This document shows positions 17,634 to 26,198 of a stretch of DNA of 42,933 nt, piece by piece. The stretch spans positions 1-42,933 of the forward strand of contig JAICXO010000005.1 of assembly GCA_025980335.1 (NCBI GenBank), written 5' to 3'. How positions within the stretch are numbered: the stretch's first letter is position 1; each line of letters opens with the position of its first letter. This stretch comes from Sphingomonas sp. GTDB lineage: Bacteria > Pseudomonadota > Alphaproteobacteria > Sphingomonadales > Sphingomonadaceae. The notes beneath the pieces were generated by a model, which did not search any database, was not told the DNA's origin, and saw only the letters and a list, made by a program, of their open reading frames with translations. The position numbers and the translations under genes are program-made.

Positions 17634-18527
17634 ATGAAACCTTCAGAAGCCGGCTCGCCGACGCTTTCGGCGGGACGCTTGCGGTTGACGCTAAGTCCTT
17701 CAATCGGCGGGTCTATTTCCGCCTTCGAGTGGATCGACCGGGACAGCCCGCGAGCGATATTGCGCAAATGCCACAGTCCCTTGGAAAAGGTGCTCGACGC
17801 GAGCTGCTTCCCGCTGGTGCCATACGTGAACCGCATTCGCGGAGGGGAATTCACCTTCCGCGGACGTCAGGTGCGGCTGAAGCCCAACATGGCGGGCGAC
17901 CCGAGTCCGCTTCACGGGCAGGGTTGGCTCAACCGCTGGAACGTCGAGCGGCAGGACGGAACGAGCGTGCTGCTCAGCTACCGTCACGCGCCCGGCGAAT
18001 GGCCGTGGGCGTATGAGGCGACACAGGAGTTCACGCTCGACGAGCGCGGTTTCTCGGTCCGGCTGACCTGCCGAAATGTAGGCGACGAACCGATGCCGTG
18101 TGGGCTCGGCGAGCATCCCTATTTCGACTGCGGTCCCGAGACCCGGATCGACACGCATGTCGACTGCGCCTGGACGATCGACGAGCACGTGCTTCCGGTC
18201 GCCAAGGTGCCGGCCGAGGGCCGCTACGATTTGCGGAACCGCCTCGCCTGCGGGCAGGGGCTCGACAACGGCTTCGGCGGCTGGGGCGGCGAGGCGCGGA
18301 TGAGCGACCGGGACTGGCCGTACGAGCTGCGCCTGTCCTCGCCCGAAGCGAAATTCTTCCAGCTCTATTCACCGCCGCAGGGGGGCATCTTCGTCGCCGA
18401 GCCCGTCACCCATGCCAACGCCGCGCTCAACCATCCCGAAAGCGAATGGCCGGAGCTCGGCATGCGGGTGCTCGATCCCGGCGAGCAAATGCACCTCGAT
18501 ATGCGCCTGGAGGTCATTCCGAAGTAG
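17634..18527 (+). CDS. Aldose 1-epimerase family protein
   Basis: A 297-residue galactose mutarotase-like beta-sandwich protein without signal peptide. It shows the family order: RLTLSPSIGGSISAFEW near the start, FPLVPYVNRIRGG (Asn-Arg motif), SPLHGQGWLNRW (first catalytic-site His), GLGEHPYFDCG (second His) and a C-terminal EPVTHANAAL region. It interconverts sugar anomers. ATG at 17634 fits the family start, although no good ribosome site is visible; the frame stays open to 17559. It stands alone between a hypothetical gene and the tRNA, so the substrate is not indicated. Confidence 0.88.
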   Translation: MKPSEAGSPTLSAGRLRLTLSPSIGGSISAFEWIDRDSPRAILRKCHSPLEKVLDASCFPLVPYVNRIRGGEFTFRGRQVRLKPNMAGDPSPLHGQGWLNRWNVERQDGTSVLLSYRHAPGEWPWAYEATQEFTLDERGFSVRLTCRNVGDEPMPCGLGEHPYFDCGPETRIDTHVDCAWTIDEHVLPVAKVPAEGRYDLRNRLACGQGLDNGFGGWGGEARMSDRDWPYELRLSSPEAKFFQLYSPPQGGIFVAEPVTHANAALNHPESEWPELGMRVLDPGEQMHLDMRLEVIPK

Positions 18528-18601
18528 CGCGTCGGCTTGCGGTTGAAGCTTGGGAATTGCGCTTATATAGCCCGCTCTCCCCGCGAGGGGGCGCCGCAGC
18601 C

Positions 18602-18694
18602 GGAGACGTGGGTGAGTGGCTGAAACCAGCGGTTTGCTAAACCGCCGTACGGGGTATTCCCGTACCGAGGGTTCGAATCCCTCCGTCTCCGCCA
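18602..18694 (+). tRNA. tRNA-Ser(GCU)
   Basis: A full cloverleaf with encoded CCA. The acceptor stem is GGAGACG/CGTCTCC (18602-18608 and 18684-18690), with discriminator G at 18691 and CCA at 18692-18694. The anticodon arm is GCGGT-TTGCTAA-ACCGC with anticodon GCT at 18636-18638. A long class II variable arm (GTACGGGGTATTCCCGTAC) and GTTCGAATC in the T loop confirm tRNA-Ser. It reads AGC/AGU codons. No integrase or direct repeat is seen beside it. Confidence 0.97.
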
Positions 18695-18762
18695 GCTTCA
18701 GCTGAAATTCTGACGAACTGCCGACTGCGCCAGGCAGCCGCTGCTCGCTCCTTCCAACGGAT

Positions 18763-18794
18763 AAAAAAGGCCGGGAGCCCGGAGGCTCCCGGCC
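18763..18794 (-). terminator. Intrinsic terminator of the TonB-dependent receptor gene
   Basis: A perfect 11-base stem, GGCCGGGAGCC at 18769-18779 and GGCTCCCGGCC at 18784-18794, with a CGGA loop. A6 at 18763-18768 reads as a U-run on the minus strand. It begins 13 bases after the receptor stop and separates it from the tRNA. Confidence 0.9.
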
Positions 18795-18806
18795 GGTGTT
18801 CGCGGA

Positions 18807-21383
18807 TCAGAACGCGAAGTTGAGCGTGCCGGTGATCGACCTCGGCGCGCCGACGTAGACGAACTGGCTGCGGAATGCGCTGTTGTTGATCGTCCCGTTG
18901 AAGCCCGACACGTAGAACTTGTCGAACAGGTTGTGGACGTTGAACTGGAAGTAGCTCTCGTGCGGCAGGCCGATGACGTCGAGCGACAGCCGCGCATCGA
19001 GATCGACGACGGTGTAGGCCGGCGTCTTCGCGGGGAAGACTTCCGTATTCGGAAGCGGCGGCGCCGGCGGCTTCGGCGGTGCCGGGAAGGCGAAGATGCC
19101 CGTGTTCTGGTCATTCACGTACCTCGGGCCGGTGAGCTTGGCCTGAACGCCAACCTCGAGCGGGCCGAAGTTGCCCTGCGCTCGGCCGCCCAGTGTATAG
19201 GTCGGCGAGCCGGACTCCTGCTTGCCTGCGGTCTGAAAGACGATCGGCTGGCCAACCGTCGTGCACACGGTCAGCCCGCCTGCCGGATTGCCGAAGCGGA
19301 CGTCGCTGCTGCTGCACGCGCCGCCGACGACGTCGTCAAGGATGTTCGAGTGCATCAACGAGCCGAAAGCATAGAGCGACAGCTGGCGGACGGGGGCATA
19401 GGCGAAGCTGGCGTCGATGCCATATTTGTGGACGTCGCCCAGGTTGGTGAACACGCTGATGAACTGGCCCGGGTTCTGCGGGTCGGCGATCAGCGAATCC
19501 TCGATCCGGTTGCTGAACGCGGTGTACCAGCCCGATAGCTGCGCCTTCACCTTGCGCGAATTGTACCGGACGCCGCCCTCGAAGTTCTTGCTCAGCTCCG
19601 GCTTCGGAGTGGCATCCGGCGCGCCCTTGGGAAACGCGAATGCGTCGTACAGCGCGTCGGTGCTCGGCACCTGCAAGCCTTCCGAGAAGTTGGCGAAGAG
19701 CTGGGTCGCGGGAGCGACGAGGTACGTGAGGCCCGCGCTCGGAAGGACCCGGCTGTACTTGAGGTTACGCGCCTGCGGCAGCTGGTCGGTCGGATGCGCC
19801 GCCATGAACGCCGCCTGCGACGCCGGATCGTTGAAGCAATCGACGAAGCCGCTCCCGCCCGATTCCGCCACGCAGAAGTTGTTCAGCTTGCGCGAGAAGA
19901 AGGGAGCGCGCACGCCGGCGTCGATCACCAGCCGCTCGTCCAGGAACTTGCCGCGATATTCGCCCGAGACCTGGTTGAGGATCGAATAGGAGAGGCGGTT
20001 GCGCTTCTCCATCGGGTCTCCGGTCGCGTCGAGGATCGGATCGTCGCTCGGGAAATACTCCAGCGGTCGGCCGTTGGGTCCGAGGAGACCGACTTCGCCC
20101 GTCTGGCGAAGCTTGGCATGATCGAGCGTGTAATTGACGCGGAACTCCTGCGTCGGACTCCAGCGGTAGATCAGGTTGGCGATGATCCCGTAGCGGTGCG
20201 TAACGGTGTTGGAAGGCGCGTCGACCGTCACCGTGTCCAGCGTGTCGCCGTCGCCGTTGAGGTCGACTCCGCCGAAATAGGGCTTCCCGGCGATGTAGCC
20301 GAAGATCGGAGTCGTCGTGCTCCCGTTGCGTAGGTTGAAGAAGCCTTCGGTCGCGACCACCGCGCTGCCGCCGTTCGCTTCGGTGTACTCGTAGTTCGGC
20401 TCGAGCGTCAGGATCAGCCCGGGCGCCAGCGTGAACCGCGAATTCACGTGCAGCCGGAAGATATTCGACGGGTTGAAGCCGTAACCGAAATAGCCATTCG
20501 CCGCGAGGCCGCATCCGTTCGCCTTGTCGGCGGCGCCGGGCACCGGAACGGTGGTCGTGCAGGCCGGCGGCTTCAGCGAGCTGTGGGTGGAGGATGTCGG
20601 GAAAGTCGCGAGCGTGACGTCGTTGAACTTCTGCCCGCGATTGCGGACGTAGAAGCCGTTCAGCGAAATGAAATCGTCGCCGGCGAGCGGCTGATAGATT
20701 TTCGCGTTCAGCTGCGTCTTGTTGATCTTCGAACTCGGATCGTACGGATTGTGATCCTTCTGGTTGCTCGCCGCGACGAACGCGCGCGTGCCCCACTTGG
20801 TGAAGCTGCCGGTGTCGAACACGCCGAAGAAGCGGCGGAAGCCGAACGAGCCGAGCGATCCCTCGACGCGCGCGTGCATCTGCTCGGTCGGGTCGCGCAG
20901 TACGTAATTGACGGTGCCGCCGGTCGCCGACGCGGTCGGGCTGTCGAGGTCGGTCGAGCCGACGCTGACGTTGACCTCACTGATCAGCTCGGGGTCGAGC
21001 TGCTCCTGCGAATAAAGCGCATAATTGCCCGAGTCGTTCATCGGGACGCCGTCGAACGTCTGCGAAATGCGGCTCGCGTCGAACCCGTGGATCGTGAGCG
21101 TGCCGCCGGCATCGCCGTACGGGCCATTGCTCTGGAAGCTTACGCCCGGGAGGTAATTGATGATGTCGTCGATCGACTGACCGGGCTGTTGCCGCGCGAT
21201 GAACTCCTGCGTGAGGACGCTCTTGGCCTTGGTCGTGTCGGTGACCTTGACCCCATCGATAGCCTTGTCGCGATTGCCGGTCACGACGATCGTCTGATTT
21301 TCAAAGGTGGTGGTGCCCGTCGACTGGGCATAGACCGCCGACGGCAGAAGCGCCGCCGTGCAAAACAGCACGTATTTCTTCAC
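18807..21383 (-). CDS. TonB-dependent outer-membrane receptor
   Basis: An 858-residue receptor with signal peptide MKKYVLFCTAALLPSAVYA, a TonB-box-like TIVVTG (about 30), a plug domain (about 45-165, INYLPGVSFQSNGPYGDAGGTLTIHGF), then a 22-strand barrel ending in the aromatic TGTLNFAF. The start is GTG at 21383 with a G-rich ribosome site (GGGGGGA) 5-6 bases upstream. It imports an unknown ligand using TonB energy. No FecIR-type regulator or binding-protein gene is adjacent. The same-strand gene upstream is a YhhQ-like transporter, 136 bases away. Confidence 0.95.
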   Translation of the reverse strand: MKKYVLFCTAALLPSAVYAQSTGTTTFENQTIVVTGNRDKAIDGVKVTDTTKAKSVLTQEFIARQQPGQSIDDIINYLPGVSFQSNGPYGDAGGTLTIHGFDASRISQTFDGVPMNDSGNYALYSQEQLDPELISEVNVSVGSTDLDSPTASATGGTVNYVLRDPTEQMHARVEGSLGSFGFRRFFGVFDTGSFTKWGTRAFVAASNQKDHNPYDPSSKINKTQLNAKIYQPLAGDDFISLNGFYVRNRGQKFNDVTLATFPTSSTHSSLKPPACTTTVPVPGAADKANGCGLAANGYFGYGFNPSNIFRLHVNSRFTLAPGLILTLEPNYEYTEANGGSAVVATEGFFNLRNGSTTTPIFGYIAGKPYFGGVDLNGDGDTLDTVTVDAPSNTVTHRYGIIANLIYRWSPTQEFRVNYTLDHAKLRQTGEVGLLGPNGRPLEYFPSDDPILDATGDPMEKRNRLSYSILNQVSGEYRGKFLDERLVIDAGVRAPFFSRKLNNFCVAESGGSGFVDCFNDPASQAAFMAAHPTDQLPQARNLKYSRVLPSAGLTYLVAPATQLFANFSEGLQVPSTDALYDAFAFPKGAPDATPKPELSKNFEGGVRYNSRKVKAQLSGWYTAFSNRIEDSLIADPQNPGQFISVFTNLGDVHKYGIDASFAYAPVRQLSLYAFGSLMHSNILDDVVGGACSSSDVRFGNPAGGLTVCTTVGQPIVFQTAGKQESGSPTYTLGGRAQGNFGPLEVGVQAKLTGPRYVNDQNTGIFAFPAPPKPPAPPLPNTEVFPAKTPAYTVVDLDARLSLDVIGLPHESYFQFNVHNLFDKFYVSGFNGTINNSAFRSQFVYVGAPRSITGTLNFAF

Positions 21384-21519
21384 GGAAATTCCCCCCGGGA
21401 ACGCTTACGGAAATTTGTGGACGGAGACTCGGCTAGCGGGCGTTCACCCCGGAGTCATCACATAGCAATGTTCTCATGGTTGTTTCTGCCCGCCGTTGCA
21501 GAAATGACACTGTCGGAGG

Positions 21520-22164
21520 TTAAATTCCGGGCTGGTCCAGCCGGCGGCCGAGCGCCACGAACAGATAGACCAGCGGCGGCACCAGCACCGCCGAAAGCAC
21601 AACTTTGGCAAGCATCTGGCCGAGCAGAAGCTCGCCGATCGGGAACACGCCGTAGAAGGCGACGGTGATGAAGATGCAGGTGTCGACGATCTGGCTGAGC
21701 ACGCTCGCGACCGCCGATCGGAACCACAGCAAATGCACGCCCTCGCTGCTCTTGAGGCGGCTGAATATGGTGACGTTGAGGAAGGTCGAAATGCCGTAGG
21801 CGAGGATTCCGCCGATCCAGATTCGCGGCGTGCCGCCCATCACCGTTTCGAAAGCCGAAAGCCGCGCGGGGTCCATCTGCGGCGACGCAGGGAGTGCAAG
21901 CACGAACAGGCTCAGGAACAGCGACACGAGCAGCGGAACGAACCCGATCAGGACCAGGCGATTGGCGTTCCGGCGCCCGTGAAGCTCGGCGACTGCGCTC
22001 GACGTGACGACGAGCAGGAGGAAGGCGAAAATGCCCGATTCGACCGCGAGCGGACCGAGCGCGACCTGCTTGTTGCCGAGCACGCCGGCGATGCAGACCA
22101 TGCCGCCGTAGAAAATGGCGAACGCGAAGAGGGAAAGCGGAATGGTGCGGGTTCGATCGGTCAT
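21520..22164 (-). CDS. YhhQ/VUT-family queuosine precursor transporter
   Basis: A 214-residue protein with about six membrane helices. Family features include FYGGMVCIAGVLGNKQVALGPL near the N-terminus, AVAELHGRRNANRLVLIG, and SQIVDTCIFITVAFYGVFP, the acidic-residue helix typical of YhhQ. YhhQ carries 7-deazaguanine queuosine precursors into the cell. ATG at 22164 is chosen because the upstream open frame runs through a palindromic repeat. No strong ribosome site is visible. It may share a transcript with the TonB receptor downstream. Confidence 0.9.
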   Translation of the reverse strand: MTDRTRTIPLSLFAFAIFYGGMVCIAGVLGNKQVALGPLAVESGIFAFLLLVVTSSAVAELHGRRNANRLVLIGFVPLLVSLFLSLFVLALPASPQMDPARLSAFETVMGGTPRIWIGGILAYGISTFLNVTIFSRLKSSEGVHLLWFRSAVASVLSQIVDTCIFITVAFYGVFPIGELLLGQMLAKVVLSAVLVPPLVYLFVALGRRLDQPGI

Positions 22165-22195
22165 GAGCGGAGGCGTAACGGCTTTGCTCCCACTC

Positions 22196-22277
22196 GTCAT
22201 CCCGGGCTTGACCCGGGATCCGCCTTTCTTCGGACCTTCGAAAAGGAAGACGGATCCCGGCTCAAGGCCGGGATGAC
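22196..22277. repeat. Dispersed palindromic repeat (TCATCCCGG type)
   Basis: Two 27-base arms (22196-22222 and 22251-22277) pair with two mismatches around a 28-base loop. The outer sequence is GTCATCCCGG and the inner is GGGATCCG. It fills most of the gap between the divergent YhhQ-like and kinase genes. Such elements are common in sphingomonad genomes as dispersed intergenic repeats (knowledge). No protein is encoded. Confidence 0.75.
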
Positions 22278-22325
22278 GGACGTACATTGACCCCGCGCGA
22301 TCCGCGCGGCTAGCGCTCGCGCGCA

Positions 22326-23312
22326 ATGAGTACCGGTTCCCTGGACATCGTCGCGATCGGCGACGCGATCGTCGACGTGATCGCGACCTGCGACGATTCG
22401 TTCATCGAGGAACGGGGCCTTCCGAAGGGCGGGATGCAGTTGCTGACTGCGGCGGAGGCCGACGCGCTTTACGCCGCCATGGGCACCGCGCGCGAGATCA
22501 GCGGCGGCTCGGCGGCGAACAGCATGGCGGGCGCGGCGGCGCTCGGGCTCGATGCAGGGTTCGTCGGGCAGGTCGCCGACGACCAGCTCGGCGCAATCTT
22601 CGCGCACGACATGCTCGCGCTCGGCGTGCGGTTCGAAACCCCGCCGCTGCGGGCGCCGCCGCCGACCGGCCGCTGCCTGATCCTCGTCACCCCCGACGGC
22701 CAGCGGACGATGAACACCTGTCCGGCCGCCAGCCACGAGCTGACTCCAGCGGCGCTGGACGCGGACCTGATCCGCTCGGCGTCCGTGACCTTCCTCGAAG
22801 GCTATCTGTGGGGGCCGGAGCGGCCACGCGCCGCGATGCTCGAAGCGGCACGGATCGCGCATTCGGCGGGACGGACGGTTGCCTTCACCTTGTCCGAGAG
22901 CCTGTGCATCGGCGACCGCCGCAAAGGCGTGCTCGGCATGGTCGAGGCCGGCCTCGTCGATATCCTGTTCGGCAACGAGCACGAAGTTCGGCACCTGACC
23001 GGCTGCGGCAGCTTGGCCGATTGCATGGAGACGCTGTCGAAAAATGTCGCGGCTGTGGTGATCACGCGCGGCGCCGAGGGCGCGCTGGCTGACGAAGCCG
23101 GCGTCTGCTGCGAAGTCGCCGCGGCGACGGTCGCGCAGGTGGTCGATACGACCGGCGCCGGCGACCTGTTCGCCGCGGGGTTCCTGGCGGCGCGGCTGCG
23201 CGGGCGCGGCACTCGCCAGTGCCTCGAAGCCGGGACTGCGGCGGCGGCGGAAATCATCTCTCATTTTGGCGCGCGGCCGGAGGCGGACCTCAGGCAAGTG
23301 GTGAAGCTGTGA
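22326..23312 (+). CDS. PfkB-family kinase, probable adenosine kinase
   Basis: A 328-residue ribokinase-fold enzyme. It has an N-terminal GDAIVDVIA, the substrate-lid GGSAANSMAGAAALG, NEHEVRHLTG, and the ATP/catalytic signature DTTGAGDLFAAGFL with the catalytic Asp. The family member in alphaproteobacteria usually phosphorylates adenosine to AMP (nucleoside salvage). Its stop overlaps the LOG gene start, and a nucleoside transporter follows, which supports the nucleoside assignment over a sugar substrate. Confidence 0.9.
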   Translation: MSTGSLDIVAIGDAIVDVIATCDDSFIEERGLPKGGMQLLTAAEADALYAAMGTAREISGGSAANSMAGAAALGLDAGFVGQVADDQLGAIFAHDMLALGVRFETPPLRAPPPTGRCLILVTPDGQRTMNTCPAASHELTPAALDADLIRSASVTFLEGYLWGPERPRAAMLEAARIAHSAGRTVAFTLSESLCIGDRRKGVLGMVEAGLVDILFGNEHEVRHLTGCGSLADCMETLSKNVAAVVITRGAEGALADEAGVCCEVAAATVAQVVDTTGAGDLFAAGFLAARLRGRGTRQCLEAGTAAAAEIISHFGARPEADLRQVVKL

Positions 23313-23887
23313 AGAACCTCGATCAGCTCGCCGTCTATTGCGGCTCGGCGCCCGGCTCCGACCCGCTGTTCGCCGAAGCGGCGAAGGCCACCGCCGCGGC
23401 CATGGTCCGGGAGAAAGTCCAGCTCGTCTATGGCGGCGGTCGGCTCGGACTCATGGGACTGATCGCCGACAGCGTGCTCGAGCTCGGCGGGTTCGTCTAT
23501 GGAGTGATCCCGCAGGCGTTGGTCGACATCGAGGTCGCGCACCCGAGCGTCACCGAGCTTCACGTTGTCGAGACGATGCACGAGCGCAAGGCGAAGATGA
23601 CCGATCTCGCCGATGCGTTTCTAGCGCTTCCCGGCGGCATCGGCACGCTCGACGAATTCTTCGAAGCGTGGAGCTGGAACGCGCTCGGTTATCACAAGAA
23701 GCCCTTTTGTCTGTTGAACGTGAACGGCTATTGGGACGGCCTGATCGCTTTCATCGACCACGCGACGGCGAGCGGCTTCATGTCCGAGCGGCGCCGCAAT
23801 CAGCTCCTCGTCGCCGCGACGCCGGAGGAAGCGCTGGAACTGCTGGACGAAGCCGTCACAGCCGCTACGCAGGGCATGGTCTGGTAG
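23309..23887 (+). CDS. LOG-family nucleotide 5'-monophosphate phosphoribohydrolase
   Basis: A 192-residue Rossmann-fold protein of the TIGR00730/LOG family, with YCGSAPGSDP, VYGGGRLGLMG and the signature PGGIGTLDEFFE. These enzymes cleave the N-glycosidic bond of nucleoside monophosphates (AMP or cytokinin nucleotides) to base plus ribose 5-phosphate. GTG at 23309 overlaps the kinase stop (GTGA), fixing the start and showing translational coupling. It is followed 32 bases later by the CNT transporter. Confidence 0.92.
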   Translation: MKNLDQLAVYCGSAPGSDPLFAEAAKATAAAMVREKVQLVYGGGRLGLMGLIADSVLELGGFVYGVIPQALVDIEVAHPSVTELHVVETMHERKAKMTDLADAFLALPGGIGTLDEFFEAWSWNALGYHKKPFCLLNVNGYWDGLIAFIDHATASGFMSERRRNQLLVAATPEEALELLDEAVTAATQGMVW

Positions 23888-23919
23888 AGAATCCTTTGCG
23901 CCTCGGGGGAGGGGCTTTC

Positions 23920-25167
23920 ATGAATAGCAAGCTGCTCGGCGTGGCCGGGATCGCCGTCATTCTCGGCATCGCCGTCCTGCTGTCGACCAACCGGCGCGCG
24001 ATCCGGCTGCGGATCGTGGGCGCGGCGTTCGCGCTCCAGGCGGCGATCGCCCTGTTCGTGTTCAAGACGACCATCGGGGTGGCGACGATCAAGGGCATGT
24101 CCTTCGCGGTCGCCAACCTGCTCGGTTATGCCAATCAGGGCACCGAGTTTCTGTTCGGCCCCGCCGACAAGAACCCGCTCGCCAACACGTTCGCCATCGC
24201 CGCGCTTCCGGTGATCATCTTCTTCGCGAGCCTCGTCGCGATCCTCTATTATCTCGGCATCATGCAGCGCGTGGTGCGCTGGGTCGGCGGCGCGATCGGC
24301 TGGGTGACCGGCATCAGCCGCGTCGAATCGCTCTCGGCCGCAGCCAACATCTTCGTCGGCCAGTCGGAATCGCCGCTGGTCGTCAGGCCGTATCTCGCGG
24401 CGCTTCCGCCATCGCGGCTGTTCACCGTCATGTGCGTCGGCATGGCGGGGGTCGCGGGCACCATCCTCGCCGCCTACGCGAGCCTGCTCGGCGCGCAGTA
24501 TCTTCCATACCTGCTCGCCGCCGCGTTCATGTCGGCGCCGGGCGGCATCCTGATGGCCAAGATCATCGTTCCCGACGACCCGGCCGACACGGATTCGGTC
24601 GAGGATTCGAAGGTCGAGGTGGCCGAGACCTTCGAGGAGGGCGAAAGGCCCGCCAACATCATCATGGCCGCCGCCCAGGGCGCGCAAACCGGCGTCAAGC
24701 TCGCGGTCGCGGTGGGCGCCATGGTACTGGCGTTCGTCGCTCTGGTCGCGCTGGCGAACGGGCTTCTTGGAGGCATCGGTCACTGGTTCGGGATTGCCGA
24801 CCTCAGCTTTCAGCGGCTGGTCGGCTATTTCTTCGCACCGGTCATGTATCTGATCGGCGTGCCCTGGGACCAGGCCGGGACCGCCGGCGGCCTGTTCGGG
24901 ACCAAGCTCGTGCTCAACGAGTTCGTCGCCTTTCTCGACCTCGGGCAGATGAACGCGGCGATGCTCGACGCGCGCAGCCGCGCGATCGTGATCTTCGCAT
25001 TGTGCGGCTTTTCGAACTTCAGCTCGATCGCGATCCAGATGGCGGTGACCGGCGGCCTCGCGCCCAACCAGCGGCCGGTGATCGCGAAGCTCGGAATCCG
25101 CGCGTTGCTCGCCGGAAGTCTAGCCAACCTGATGAGCGCCGCGCTCGCGTCGCTGATGCTTCCCTAA
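23920..25167 (+). CDS. Concentrative nucleoside transporter (CNT/NupC family)
   Basis: A 415-residue inner-membrane symporter. The N-terminal helices include NLLGYANQGTEFLFGP, then GWVTGISRVESLSAAANIFVGQSESPLVVRPY, the CNT core with the conserved Gln-Ser/Glu nucleoside site, a central SAPGGILMAKI, and a C-terminal GTKLVLNEFVAF and ALCGFSNFSSIAIQ. It takes up nucleosides with protons or sodium. ATG at 23920 has a GGGGGAGGGG ribosome site. It is the third gene of the kinase-LOG-transporter operon. Confidence 0.95.
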   Translation: MNSKLLGVAGIAVILGIAVLLSTNRRAIRLRIVGAAFALQAAIALFVFKTTIGVATIKGMSFAVANLLGYANQGTEFLFGPADKNPLANTFAIAALPVIIFFASLVAILYYLGIMQRVVRWVGGAIGWVTGISRVESLSAAANIFVGQSESPLVVRPYLAALPPSRLFTVMCVGMAGVAGTILAAYASLLGAQYLPYLLAAAFMSAPGGILMAKIIVPDDPADTDSVEDSKVEVAETFEEGERPANIIMAAAQGAQTGVKLAVAVGAMVLAFVALVALANGLLGGIGHWFGIADLSFQRLVGYFFAPVMYLIGVPWDQAGTAGGLFGTKLVLNEFVAFLDLGQMNAAMLDARSRAIVIFALCGFSNFSSIAIQMAVTGGLAPNQRPVIAKLGIRALLAGSLANLMSAALASLMLP

Positions 25168-25168
25168 T

Positions 25169-25232
25169 GTCATTGCGAGGAGCGAAGCGACGCGGCAATC
25201 CAGCTGGATTGCTTCGCTACGCTCGCAATGAC
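25169..25232. repeat. Dispersed palindromic repeat (TCATTGCGAGGAGC type)
   Basis: A 64-base near-palindrome starting 1 base after the transporter stop. The outer arms are GTCATTGCGAG and CTCGCAATGAC; the centre is CAATCCAG-CTGGATTG. A half-copy lies inside the hydroxylase gene at 39505-39541. The element could also form a stem that ends or stabilises the transporter mRNA. Confidence 0.8.
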
Positions 25233-25247
25233 GAGTAAAGAGAGAAC

Positions 25248-26198
25248 ATGGCCACCGTTACCCATGACGACCATATCGCATCCGTTTCGCTGAAGGACGC
25301 CGACCGTGACCCGCAGGCGTTCGCCCAAAAGCTCGGGCGCAGCTTCGAGGAATATGGCTTTGCGATTATTGCCGACCACGGCATTCCGGACGCGCTGATC
25401 GAGCGTGCGGAGGAGAAGGCGAAGGCCTTCTTCGCCCTGCCCGAAGAGGTGAAGCGCAAGTATCTGATCGCCGGCGGCGGCGGCGCGCGCGGCTACACGC
25501 CATTCGGGATCGAGACCGCCAAGGGCCTGAAGGCGCACGACCTGAAGGAGTTCTGGCACGTCGGCCGCGACCTGCCCGCCAGACACCCGTTCCGCGACCA
25601 CATGCCCGACAACCTCTGGCCGGCTGAGGTGCCGAACTTCAAGAACACGTTCCAGGAGCTGTTCGCGACCTTCGACCGCACCGGCGTCAAAATTCTGAGG
25701 GCGGTCGCGCGTTATCTCGGAATCGACGAGGATTATTTCGAGGATGCGGTGCGCGACGGCAATTCGGTGCTCCGCGCGCTCCACTATCCGCCGCAGACCG
25801 AGCCGACCGGCGAGCACATCCGCGCCGGGGCGCACGAGGACATCAACGCGATCACCTTGCTGCTCGGCGCCGAGGAAGCGGGACTGGAGCTGCAGACCCG
25901 CGATAAGCGCTGGATCCCGGTATCACCCCGCCCCGGCGAGCTGGTGATCAACATCGGCGACATGCTTCAGCGGCTGACCAACGGGAAGCTGCGCTCGACC
26001 TCGCACCGGGTCGTGAACCCGACGCCCGACCGCGCCGCCCATGCGCGCTATTCGATGCCCTTCTTCCTCCACTTTCGCTCGGATTTCCTGATCGACGCGC
26101 TGCCCGAGACAGTGCCCGCGGGCGAGCAGCCGAAGTGGCCGCCGATCACCGCCAACGACTACCTCCAGGAGCGGCTGCGCGAGATCAAGCTGGTCTAG
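25248..26198 (+). CDS. Isopenicillin N synthase-like 2-oxoglutarate/Fe(II) oxygenase
   Basis: A 316-residue enzyme of the IPNS/DIOX fold. The N-terminal DIOX_N region contains FEEYGFAIIADHGIP and FFALPEEVKRKY. The Fe(II) ligands are His and Asp in AHEDINAITLL and His in STSHRVVNP; the 2-oxoglutarate Arg is in ARYSMPFF. The family hydroxylates or desaturates small molecules; the substrate here is not evident. It follows a palindromic repeat and is convergent with an unknown gene, sharing the CTAG at 26195-26198 as stop codon on both strands. Confidence 0.92.
   Translation: MATVTHDDHIASVSLKDADRDPQAFAQKLGRSFEEYGFAIIADHGIPDALIERAEEKAKAFFALPEEVKRKYLIAGGGGARGYTPFGIETAKGLKAHDLKEFWHVGRDLPARHPFRDHMPDNLWPAEVPNFKNTFQELFATFDRTGVKILRAVARYLGIDEDYFEDAVRDGNSVLRALHYPPQTEPTGEHIRAGAHEDINAITLLLGAEEAGLELQTRDKRWIPVSPRPGELVINIGDMLQRLTNGKLRSTSHRVVNPTPDRAAHARYSMPFFLHFRSDFLIDALPETVPAGEQPKWPPITANDYLQERLREIKLV

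Noticed and set aside
18602-18694. tRNA-Ser as an integration site of a genomic island
   Set aside because: No integrase and no repeated 3' tRNA fragment is seen downstream; flanks look like normal core genes.
22165-22325. A preQ1 or other riboswitch before the YhhQ-like gene
   Set aside because: The leader is occupied by a palindromic repeat and I could not fold a preQ1-type pseudoknot or find its conserved core.
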